Source: Clostridium peptidivorans (GTDB lineage Bacteria > Bacillota > Clostridia > Clostridiales > Clostridiaceae). Taken from it: DNA of 59,137 bases. The notes under the pieces are model-generated. The model did not search any database, was not told the DNA's origin, and saw only the letters and a program-made list of their open reading frames with translations. Below, one piece after another: positions 26,869 through 34,327 of the stretch; the first letter of the stretch is position 1, and every line of letters begins with the position of its first letter. A program made the translations under genes and the position numbers. The stretch covers positions 1 to 59,137 of the forward strand of contig NZ_OAOD01000019.1 of the NCBI RefSeq assembly GCF_900205925.1. Direction: 5' to 3'.

Positions 26869-27336
26869 ATGGATAAGCTAAATCCTGAAAATTTAAGTAC
26901 TAAATTTCATGATGAAATTATTAAAAAGCAGTCAATATTAGGAAGGCATTATACCTATACACGCTCAGATTCTACAGAAGAAGTATTTTTAAATGTAGGA
27001 CTTAATTATGCTTACGATAAAATCACATCTTCGAGAGAAGAAATTCTTGCAAGATGGAGAATGCTAGATGGAAAGCTTCAGCTATATGCATATGTTTATG
27101 TAGATGGAAGATTTAATCCTAAAACTCCAGATGAGAGGAATGAATTTTTTATACAAGAACTTCCATTAGCTATTGAAGCAATAACATATGGGGACAAGGA
27201 GTTTTTTGGAGCTCATAATGAATTGTATGATGCACCAGTCTATATACACTTTGATTCCATAATTGAAAACGTTAATCGTATAGAGTACTGGGGGATTATT
27301 AAAGACTATAATCAGATTCATAAAAAGCAGCTCTAA
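26869..27336 (+). CDS. Bacterial STAY-GREEN (SGR) homologue
   Basis: A 155-residue protein that fits the Staygreen domain along its length: LNPENLSTKFH at the start, then HYTYTRSDSTEEVFLNVG, EELPLAIEAITYGDKEFF written here as QELPLAIEAITYGDKEFF, and APVYIHFDS with VNRIEYWG. Plant SGR is a magnesium dechelatase that starts chlorophyll breakdown. Bacterial homologues from non-photosynthetic Firmicutes are known, some with dechelatase activity on chlorophyll derivatives. Its natural substrate in an anaerobe is unknown. The ribosome binding site is AAGGTGAAA. A hairpin terminator overlaps the stop. Confidence 0.82.
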   Translation: MDKLNPENLSTKFHDEIIKKQSILGRHYTYTRSDSTEEVFLNVGLNYAYDKITSSREEILARWRMLDGKLQLYAYVYVDGRFNPKTPDERNEFFIQELPLAIEAITYGDKEFFGAHNELYDAPVYIHFDSIIENVNRIEYWGIIKDYNQIHKKQL

Positions 27337-27353
27337 AGTTTAGGGCTGTTTTT
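27322..27353 (+). terminator. Terminator of the STAY-GREEN homologue
   Basis: AAAAAGCAGCTCTAAA and TTTAGGGCTGTTTTT pair with wobble positions; the 5' arm includes the last codons and stop of the gene. Confidence 0.75.
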
Positions 27354-27456
27354 CGTAATAACTTTTAAAATTAAATCGTCAAAGTGATAAAAGTATAAAT
27401 TTATTTTATTAAAGCAGCATAAATTTTAACATAAGAATTAAGTTGGAGGGAAGAGT

Positions 27457-28443
27457 GTGGAAAAAATTAAAGTAGGTATTGTGGGCTATGGAAATATAGG
27501 AAAAGGAGTTGAATTTGCAATTGGGGGAAATCCTGATATGGATCTTGAAGTGATATTTACAAGAAGAAATCCTAAAAGTGTAAGACCTGAAAGTGCTAAT
27601 ACAAAGGTAGCTAGTATACATGATGCCCACCATTACATAAATAAAATTGATGTGATGATTTTGTGTGGAGGTTCTGCAAAAGATCTTCCAAAACAGGCAC
27701 CTACATTTGTAGAGCTTTTTAATACAGTAGATAGTTTTGATACTCATACCAAAATTTCAGAGTACTTTGATGAAGTAAATAAAAGAGCGATGGAAAATAA
27801 TCACATAAGTATAGTATCTGTAGGATGGGATCCAGGATTATTTTCAATGAATAGGCTTTTGGCGGAATCTGTACTTCCTAATGGAAAATTTCATACATTT
27901 TGGGGTCCTGGAGTAAGTCAAGGACATTCTAATGCTATTCGTGGCATAAAAGGGGTAAAATATGCAATTCAATATACTATTCCAATAAAAAGTGCTTTAG
28001 AAAAAGTACGATTAGGAAGTGACATTGAACTTACAGATAGAGAAATGCATTTAAGAGAGTGTTATGTGGTTGCAGAAGAGGGAGAAGATTTATCTAGAAT
28101 TGAAAGAAAAATTAAAATTATACCAAATTATTTTTTAGACTATGATACAAGTGTTTATTTTATAGATGAAGAAGAATTTAAAAAAAATCATTCTAAAATG
28201 CCTCATGGAGGTTTTGTGATTCATAGGGGAAAGACAGGAAAAGATAGTACTAGTCATACAATCGAGTTTTCATTAAAACTTGAAAGTAATCCAGAATTTA
28301 CAGCAAATGTGCTTGTAGCTTACGCAAGAGCAGCTGTTCGAATGCATAGAGAAGGTTTAAAAGGAGCAAAGACAGTATTTGATGTGCCACTATCTTATTT
28401 ATCATCAAAGGATCCTAAAGATATTAGAGAAGAACTATTATAG
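27457..28443 (+). CDS. ddh: meso-Diaminopimelate dehydrogenase
   Basis: A 328-residue NADPH-dependent dehydrogenase forming meso-diaminopimelate directly from tetrahydrodipicolinate for lysine and peptidoglycan. The Rossmann motif is VGIVGYGNIGKGVE. Signatures of Ddh are ILCGGSAKDLPKQAP, SVGWDPGLFSMNRLL and WGPGVSQGHSNAIRGI. The length is normal. The likely start is GTG at 27457, eight bases after GGAGGG. The following gene encodes an L,D-transpeptidase, which acts on diaminopimelate in peptidoglycan. Confidence 0.95.
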   Translation: MEKIKVGIVGYGNIGKGVEFAIGGNPDMDLEVIFTRRNPKSVRPESANTKVASIHDAHHYINKIDVMILCGGSAKDLPKQAPTFVELFNTVDSFDTHTKISEYFDEVNKRAMENNHISIVSVGWDPGLFSMNRLLAESVLPNGKFHTFWGPGVSQGHSNAIRGIKGVKYAIQYTIPIKSALEKVRLGSDIELTDREMHLRECYVVAEEGEDLSRIERKIKIIPNYFLDYDTSVYFIDEEEFKKNHSKMPHGGFVIHRGKTGKDSTSHTIEFSLKLESNPEFTANVLVAYARAAVRMHREGLKGAKTVFDVPLSYLSSKDPKDIREELL

Positions 28444-28493
28444 ACTATAAATTTTGTAATACATTTAACTCAAATATCATAAAATTATTACGA

Positions 28494-29219
28494 ATGGAAT
28501 TAAAAGGGAAGTTTTTAAAGGTGAAAAGGAAAATACAATTATCACTTACTGCGTTATTAATTTCAGTAATAATTTTTGTAGGATATGTATTAGTAACAGA
28601 ATATACAGCTAAAAACTTAGATAGTAAATCGAAAGGCGTATATAATATATTAGTAGATATTAATGAAAAAACATTATACTTAATGGATGAAACGGGAAGA
28701 GAAATTATTAAAACTTATTCGATTGCTAGCGGAAAAGATAAAACCCCTTCACCCATAGGGACTTGGACTGTAATTAGTAAAGGAAGATGGGGAGGTGCTT
28801 TTGGGGCTAGATGGATAGGGCTTAATGTACCCTGGGGGAGATATGGAATACATGGAACTAACAAACCTAACTCAATTGGAAGTAGTGCATCACATGGATG
28901 CATAAGAATGTTTAATAAAGATGTAGAAGAACTTTATAAGTATGTAAATATAGGCATGAGAATAGTTATATATGGAGGACCTTATGGTGGATTTGGAAAT
29001 GGCTTTAGAGTAATTAAACCTGGGTATACAGGATCAGATGTATATGAAGTACAAAGGGTTATGAAGGCAAAGGGCTACTATAAAGGCCCTGTAAATGGAA
29101 TTTATGGCGATTATCTAAAAACATGTGTAATTAAGTTTAGAAAAGATAACAACCTTTCTATTACAGATGATATTGATTCGAATTTCTATAAAAAGCTTGG
29201 AATAACTCTTTTTGAATAG
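28494..29219 (+). CDS. L,D-transpeptidase with C-terminal peptidoglycan-binding domain
   Basis: A membrane-anchored cell wall cross-linking enzyme of 241 residues. A membrane helix lies at about 15-33. The YkuD domain follows (about 50-165) with the catalytic motif HGTNKP...SASHGCIRMFNKDVEELY, in which H and C are both present. Residues 170-240 form a peptidoglycan-binding-1 repeat (GSDVYEVQRVMKAKGYYKGP). It would make 3-3 diaminopimelate cross-links. The ATG at 28494 has no obvious ribosome binding site; a GTG at 28521 preceded by AAAGGGAA is an alternative that keeps the helix. Confidence 0.85.
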   Translation: MELKGKFLKVKRKIQLSLTALLISVIIFVGYVLVTEYTAKNLDSKSKGVYNILVDINEKTLYLMDETGREIIKTYSIASGKDKTPSPIGTWTVISKGRWGGAFGARWIGLNVPWGRYGIHGTNKPNSIGSSASHGCIRMFNKDVEELYKYVNIGMRIVIYGGPYGGFGNGFRVIKPGYTGSDVYEVQRVMKAKGYYKGPVNGIYGDYLKTCVIKFRKDNNLSITDDIDSNFYKKLGITLFE

Positions 29220-29541
29220 GTAATTTTTAAATTCATCAATAAAGTTATCTTAAATATGTAATAAAAAGGTTTGTTTGAGTCTGCCAATAACTTTGCGTAA
29301 ACTTCTTTAAAAGATTTTAAATAAGGATATATGTTTTGGTATTAAGAGGATAAATTTTTAGGTTTATCCTCTTTGGTTTCTATAGACTCCAACTTAAAAT
29401 AAATTTTTTACTGGGATTTTGATGCTAAGTATTTAATTTAAAAGCCTTTTATATGCAAATGTTTATCTGATATGATATAATATTTTATACTAAATTTATC
29501 TAATTATTTATATTGCTATGATAGAAAAAATCAAACAATGA
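29220..29541. other. Intergenic region with one hairpin
   Basis: The only structure is a hairpin at 29344-29373 (AAGAGGATAAA / TTTATCCTCTT) with a modest T-rich tail, a plausible terminator for the transpeptidase gene although 125 bp away. A TATAAT-like motif (GATATAATATT) near 29475-29485 may belong to the promoter of the next gene. Confidence 0.45.
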
Positions 29542-29556
29542 ATGGGACGGTTATTT

Positions 29557-30114
29557 ATGGATGATAAGGAAAAAATATCATATACCAAAGAAGAATTAGT
29601 ACGAGAAATATTAGAAAAAGATAAGGACTTAAGAGGAAGTAATATTGATGAAGAATTGATACATGAACTAATTAGCGGAAAAGTATCAAGAAATATAAAT
29701 GAAACAAATGATGAAAATTTAACATTAGCACAAAGAATTGCTGATAAAATAGCCACATTTGGTGGTAGTTGGACATTTATAATAAGTTTTGGTGTGGTAT
29801 TAGTAATTTGGATTATAGGAAATGCTGTTATTCTAAGTAGTAAAGCGTTTGATCCATATCCATTTGTATTTTTAAATCTAGTATTATCGTGTCTTGCTGC
29901 TATACAAGCTCCAATAATTATGATGTCACAAAATCGTAAATCAGAAAAAGATAGATTAACTGCTGCAAATGAGTATCTTGTTAATTTGAAATCTGAAATA
30001 ATAACAGAAGATTTGCATAAAAAAATTGATGCTTTGCTAGAACAACAGGAAGAAAATAAAAGAACTCAAGAAGTATTATTAAAAATACTCGAAGAATTAA
30101 AGAATAAGAATTAA
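29557..30114 (+). CDS. DUF1003 family membrane protein
   Basis: A protein of about 185 residues with the DUF1003 pattern: ADKIATFGGSWTFIISF, a second helix ending FDPYPFVFLNLVLS, then AAIQAPIIMMSQNRKSEKDR and a C-terminal coiled coil. Two membrane helices lie at about 70-95 and 105-130. The function of the family is unknown. The ATG at 29557 has the weak site GGGACGG; an ATG at 29542 in frame has none. It stands alone, with a hairpin terminator behind it. Confidence 0.75.
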   Translation: MDDKEKISYTKEELVREILEKDKDLRGSNIDEELIHELISGKVSRNINETNDENLTLAQRIADKIATFGGSWTFIISFGVVLVIWIIGNAVILSSKAFDPYPFVFLNLVLSCLAAIQAPIIMMSQNRKSEKDRLTAANEYLVNLKSEIITEDLHKKIDALLEQQEENKRTQEVLLKILEELKNKN

Positions 30115-30140
30115 TACTTAATCTAAAAAGAGTATAACAA

Positions 30141-30169
30141 AGTCCCCATCTAGATAATAGATGGGGACT
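30141..30169. terminator. Hairpin terminator
   Basis: AGTCCCCATCT and AGATGGGGACT form a perfect 11-bp stem with a 7-nt loop; the T tract is short (ATTTG). Confidence 0.65.
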
Positions 30170-30217
30170 ATTTGATGCTTACTTCGAAGGAGGTGTATTT
30201 CATATACTTTGAAATTG

Positions 30218-31066
30218 TTACTTTAACATATCAATAATTTCATCACCATTTTGTGTTTTAACAGCTTCCTGCTCTAGTTCAACTATTCTTTTATTTAAAA
30301 CTGGATGCATTACATAGGGAGCTATGTCACTAAGAGGTTTCAGTACAAAGAGTCTCTCATGCATTCTAGGATGAGGTATAATTATCTCTTCTAAGGAGGT
30401 AATTATATCATCATATAATAATACATCTAAATCAATAGTTCTAGGACCCCATCTTACAATTCGCTCTCGTCTTAGATCTTTTTCGATGTTTAATAAAAAC
30501 TCAATAAGCTCCCTTGGGGTGAGTAGGGTTTTTATCTCCGCAGCACAATTTAGAAAATCATCTTGCTCTGTATATCCCACGGGTTTAGTAGTGTAGAAAT
30601 TAGAAGACTTTATTACTCGTGTTGTTCCCGTATTCATGAGCTCCATAGCCTCTTCAAGGTTTTGCTTCTTATTTCCCATGTTAGATCCTAAGCCAATAAA
30701 TGCTCTATGCCAGAATCTTTCTATTTCTACTGCAGCATAGTCTAGGGGTTTTCCTATAGGTGCCCAAGGTTTTTTAAGAAGTATCTTTACCTTTTCAACA
30801 GGTTCATAATTTAACAATATATACTGAGCTAGCTTTTCAACACATGTTTCAATCAAATCATATTTTGCTTTTGTAAATTCCTTCTCAACATTATGGCATA
30901 GCTCTGCATAATTCACAGTTTTAGTAAGATCATCGCTTTCACCGGCTTCTCTTAAATTAAGCCATAAATCTATAGATAGTAAAAATCTCTGTCCCATATT
31001 CTTTTCTTCTATATTAACGCCATGATAGGCATAAACTTCAAGATCTTTTATATACATTTTATCCAT
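30218..31066 (-). CDS. folBK: Bifunctional dihydroneopterin aldolase / HPPK (FolB-FolK fusion)
   Basis: Two consecutive steps of folate synthesis in one 282-residue protein. Residues 1-117 are FolB (VYAYHGVNIEEKNMGQRF, with the catalytic lysine in LLKKPWAP). Residues 121-280 are FolK (AFIGLGSNMGNKKQNLEEA, YTEQDDFLNCA, GPRTIDLDVLLYDD, PHPRMHERLFVLKPL). The ATG at 31066 follows TGGAGATGA. It is the last gene of a minus-strand cluster with an HD hydrolase and folP, separated from folP by a 200-bp gap filled by a structured element. Confidence 0.93.
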   Translation of the reverse strand: MDKMYIKDLEVYAYHGVNIEEKNMGQRFLLSIDLWLNLREAGESDDLTKTVNYAELCHNVEKEFTKAKYDLIETCVEKLAQYILLNYEPVEKVKILLKKPWAPIGKPLDYAAVEIERFWHRAFIGLGSNMGNKKQNLEEAMELMNTGTTRVIKSSNFYTTKPVGYTEQDDFLNCAAEIKTLLTPRELIEFLLNIEKDLRRERIVRWGPRTIDLDVLLYDDIITSLEEIIIPHPRMHERLFVLKPLSDIAPYVMHPVLNKRIVELEQEAVKTQNGDEIIDMLK

Positions 31067-31121
31067 AAAATCATCTCCAATGCTAAAATGTGAAATAATT
31101 AAAAGTGATGTCACTATCAAG

Positions 31122-31262
31122 TGATTCTTAGACTCAGGTGGAGTTTGCTTATGAAGAATGCTTATCGCCAGCTGAGTCTTAGAAGAACTTATCCAGGGGC
31201 GTATCAGCCGTTATCTCTCACCTAAGAGGATGGGAGTATTACGGATGGTTGCCATCGGATAA
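31122..31262. ncRNA. Multi-hairpin structured element between folP and folBK
   Basis: Two modules. At 31124-31181, TTCTTAGACTCAG and CTGAGTCTTAGAA pair (one mismatch) around an arm with GGTG/CGCC. At 31189-31262, TTATCC pairs with GGATAA, enclosing hairpins GGCGTATCAGCC, ATCTCTCACCTAAGAGGAT and GATGGTTGCCATC. This looks like a folded RNA with a multibranch junction, or a mobile structured repeat. It is unusually GC-rich for the region and starts five bases after the folP stop. I cannot match it to a known riboswitch; strand is uncertain. Confidence 0.5.
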
Positions 31263-31267
31263 AATAT

Positions 31268-32086
31268 TTAAACTCTGATTATGGCATCCGTCATCATGCT
31301 GGCACGTTTGTTTTCTAAGACATCATGTACTCTTACAAAATCACAGCCCTTCATAATACCAATAACGGTAGTGGCTACCGTCCCCTCAACTCTTTTTTTA
31401 GGTGGTAAGTCCAGTGCATTTCCTATCATTGATTTTCTTGAAGTAGCTAAAAGTACAGGAAATCCAAGGGTGGTTAACTTCTCTAGATTATTCATCACAG
31501 CTAAATTTTGCTCATAGGTCTTAGCAAAGCCTATACCAGGGTCAACAATTATATTATGTGGCTTTACTCCAGCCTTTAAAGCTATATCTATAGATTCCTG
31601 TAAGTCAGATAATACATCTTTCATCAAATTACCATAATTTGTATTATATCTATTATGCATAAGGCAGCATGGCACCTGGAGTTCTGCTGCAACCTTTGCC
31701 ATAAGGGGATCTTTTTTAAAGCCCCACACATCATTGATTAAATCAGCACCTTCTTTAATGGCAGCTTCTGCAACTTTTGACTTATATGTATCTATAGAAA
31801 TTGGTATGTCAAAATTTGGTTTTAGTGCTCTGATTACTGGCAGTACTCTTTCAATTTCTTCTTCTTCAGACACAACAATATGACCAGGCCTTGTGGATTC
31901 TCCTCCAATATCAATGATATCAGCTCCCTGTGAAATCATCTCTTCAGCATGCTTCAATGCCCTATCAATGCTGTTAAAGTTTCCGCCATCAGAAAAAGAA
32001 TCCGGTGTTACATTTAGTATCCCCATTATGTAAGTTTTTTTTCCAAGCTGAAAATCCTTGTTACCTATATTAATCACTCTACCCAT
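31268..32086 (-). CDS. folP: Dihydropteroate synthase
   Basis: Joins p-aminobenzoate to hydroxymethyl-dihydropterin pyrophosphate; the sulfonamide target. The 272-residue TIM barrel has the two DHPS signatures IMGILNVTPDSFSDGG and ADIIDIGGESTRPGH, plus NDVWGFKKDP, the pterin-site lysine region and VDPGIGFAKT. C-terminal RVHDV completes the site. The ATG at 32086 follows GAGAGGAG. It lies between an HD hydrolase gene and folBK on the same strand; both junctions carry repeat elements. Confidence 0.95.
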   Translation of the reverse strand: MGRVINIGNKDFQLGKKTYIMGILNVTPDSFSDGGNFNSIDRALKHAEEMISQGADIIDIGGESTRPGHIVVSEEEEIERVLPVIRALKPNFDIPISIDTYKSKVAEAAIKEGADLINDVWGFKKDPLMAKVAAELQVPCCLMHNRYNTNYGNLMKDVLSDLQESIDIALKAGVKPHNIIVDPGIGFAKTYEQNLAVMNNLEKLTTLGFPVLLATSRKSMIGNALDLPPKKRVEGTVATTVIGIMKGCDFVRVHDVLENKRASMMTDAIIRV

Positions 32087-32136
32087 AAATTAAATAAACT
32101 CCTCTCTAGATGAATGTAATTTGAACTGAAAATCCT

Positions 32137-32210
32137 GTGCATAATTTATAGAAATCTATGATTTCGTTATAAATTAGCACATCTCATTAAGTGAGATGTT
32201 TCCTTCATTA
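32137..32210 (+). repeat. Small two-hairpin repeat (family S), copy 1
   Basis: A hairpin of about 35 nt (ATTTATAGAAATC / GATTTCGTTATAAAT) is followed by ACATCTCATTAAGTGAGATGT. The same arrangement is at 43828-43896 (inverted) and 52695-52772 (diverged). It fills the gap between folP and the HD gene, opposite in sense to both when read in the plus direction. Confidence 0.7.
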
Positions 32211-32690
32211 GTATTTAATATTATAATTTTTCTTTTCCTCTGGCCAGTTGCACTCCAAAATTGCCTTGCAGTTAAAACATCCTCTTGACAGCTTATCACT
32301 GCGATAAATTAAATAACTTAAGCTTTCTTCATCTACAGAAACCTTTCTGTGCATTAATATAGCAGCAACGATTTCTTTAATTTCATTTTCATTAAAGCCA
32401 CATACTTTAAGTATATCAGCAGCAAGCTTTGCACTGGCCTCGTCATGGGGTACGCCTTTCTCATACTGCATCCATCTGCCGATATCATGAAGAAGGGCAG
32501 CAGCATAAACCATATCCTTGCCTATGTTAATGTTTTTTTCTAAATTAATTATGTAGGCTATTCTTGCCACATCGAGAAAGTGCTGCAAATCGTGATGACA
32601 AAATTCTCTGTTCTTCTCTATTTCTTCATTTTTAGCCAAATAAATTTTGTAATTTTCATTTTGAAGTATAGCATTTATCCTATCTGCCAC
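32208..32690 (-). CDS. HD-domain hydrolase in the folate cluster
   Basis: About 160 residues with a complete HD metal site: the first histidine in FCHHDLQHFLDVARIAY, HD in AALLHDIGRWMQY, and a downstream histidine in ILMHRK. The C terminus has a C-x2-C (CFNCKAILECNW) that may bind zinc or reflect a disulfide. GTG at 32690 follows GGGGGA at good spacing, while an ATG 42 bases upstream lacks a site. Its position next to folP suggests a pterin-related phosphatase or another folate role, which is inference only. Confidence 0.7.
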   Translation of the reverse strand: MADRINAILQNENYKIYLAKNEEIEKNREFCHHDLQHFLDVARIAYIINLEKNINIGKDMVYAAALLHDIGRWMQYEKGVPHDEASAKLAADILKVCGFNENEIKEIVAAILMHRKVSVDEESLSYLIYRSDKLSRGCFNCKAILECNWPEEKKNYNIKY

Positions 32691-32858
32691 ATTAATTCCC
32701 CCATCCCCAATTCCCTTTAAGTTATAGTGCATAAATTTTGATATTTAAATTATTATAACATATCTACTATGCTAATTTAAGTTGGGGAAAACAGTAGTAC
32801 ATGTTAAAATATAATTATTAAGTTTTATTAGAGTTTATCAAAAGAGGGGGACTATAAA

Positions 32859-34160
32859 ATGAACTATAATGAAGTTATGAACTATTATGAAAATTTAAGC
32901 TACAATAAAATAAACTTAGGACTTGAAAGAATTTCTAAGTTACTTAGAGAATTAGGTAATCCAGATAAAGGGCAAAAGTATATTCATATTGCTGGAACAA
33001 ATGGAAAAGGATCAATTGCAAATTATACATATAATATATTAGTTGATGCAGGATACAAAGTAGGTATATATACATCACCCTATTTAATTAAAATGAATGA
33101 AGTAATAAAAGTAAGTAGTGAATGTATAAGTGATGAGGATTTTGCTCGTATAACTTCTCATGTAAAGAACGTTATTGAATCAAGCCCTAATTTGAATAAA
33201 GAGGGATTAACTTCTTTTGAAATATTAACTGCTGTTGCTTTTTTATATTTTTATGAAAAAAAGTGTGATTTTGTTATACTTGAAGTGGGACTTGGTGGAA
33301 GACTTGACGCAACGAATGTAATTGAGAAGCCTTTAGTTTCAGCAATTAGTAAAATTGGTTATGATCATGTTAATATTCTAGGAAATGAAATAGAAGATAT
33401 AACAAGAGAAAAGGCAGGAATAATAAAAGATAATACTGTAGTAGTTTTATCCCCACAAGATTTTGATAAAGTTCCATGTGTAATAAAGTCTTACTGTGAT
33501 AAATATAAGGCCGCTTTAAGCTATGTAGATAGGCAAGAAATATTTGTTCATAGTGAACAAAATGAATTGGAACAAATATTTGATTATAAACACATTAAAA
33601 ATCTTAAAATAAAGCTTTTAGGTAAGCACCAGATAGATAATGCTGCAACTGCTATTGAGGTAGTTCTTGCTTTGAAAAAGTACGGATTTAATATAGATGA
33701 GAATAACTTAGTTAATGGACTTATTAACACAAGATGGCAGTGCAGACTTGAATTAATTAACACAGAACCAAAAATCTTTATAGATGGAGCTCATAATGTT
33801 GATGGAATCAATACTGTTGCTGAATTTTTTAAGGCAAATTTTAAAGGAGAAAAGATTAAACTTATTTTTGGTGTTTTAAAGGATAAAAACTATAAGGAAA
33901 TGATAGATAAGATAGTGCCTATATCAGAAAGCATATTTACGGTAAGTCCTAAAAATGAAAGAGCCTTGGATGCACAAACACTATCTGAAGTTATTAAAGA
34001 ATATAATATTAAAACTAAAGCGTGCAGTAGTGTAGAAGAAGCCATAAATCTAGTTTTATCGGAATCTGTAGATAGCTCCATAATTTGTGTATGTGGATCA
34101 TTATATTATGTTGGTGAGGCAAGAAATTTAATCATGCAAGGTGGTTTTAATATAAAGTAA
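32859..34160 (+). CDS. folC: Folylpolyglutamate synthase / dihydrofolate synthase
   Basis: Mur-ligase family enzyme adding glutamate to dihydropteroate and folates. The ATP loop is HIAGTNGKGSIANYT at about 43-57, with the folate loop TSPYL, the conserved FEILTAVAFLYF and VLEVGLGGRLDATNV, and the C-terminal domain with DGAHNVDG. At 433 residues it is full length. AGAGGGGG precedes the ATG. It is transcribed away from the other folate genes, from a divergent promoter region of 168 bp. Confidence 0.93.
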   Translation: MNYNEVMNYYENLSYNKINLGLERISKLLRELGNPDKGQKYIHIAGTNGKGSIANYTYNILVDAGYKVGIYTSPYLIKMNEVIKVSSECISDEDFARITSHVKNVIESSPNLNKEGLTSFEILTAVAFLYFYEKKCDFVILEVGLGGRLDATNVIEKPLVSAISKIGYDHVNILGNEIEDITREKAGIIKDNTVVVLSPQDFDKVPCVIKSYCDKYKAALSYVDRQEIFVHSEQNELEQIFDYKHIKNLKIKLLGKHQIDNAATAIEVVLALKKYGFNIDENNLVNGLINTRWQCRLELINTEPKIFIDGAHNVDGINTVAEFFKANFKGEKIKLIFGVLKDKNYKEMIDKIVPISESIFTVSPKNERALDAQTLSEVIKEYNIKTKACSSVEEAINLVLSESVDSSIICVCGSLYYVGEARNLIMQGGFNIK

Positions 34161-34207
34161 CAAAATAAATCACTGAGGTATTGTTAGAGATTATGTTTAA
34201 AATTATA

Positions 34208-34240
34208 AAAAATAGCTCTAAAATTATAGGGCTATTTTTG
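34208..34240 (+). terminator. Terminator of folC
   Basis: AAAAATAGCTCTA and TAGGGCTATTTTT pair (one wobble) around AAATTA, followed by a long T-run. Confidence 0.85.
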
Positions 34241-34327
34241 TTTTTTTTAGCTGATTCTTTTAATATTCTTTTCATTGTGATATTATGAAAACCATAAAGT
34301 TAGGAATTAAGAAAAGGTGGTTAATAT

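Noticed and set aside
31122..31262. Tetrahydrofolate or SAM riboswitch
   Set aside because: The folate context is tempting, but the conserved core sequences of these riboswitches are not present on either strand.
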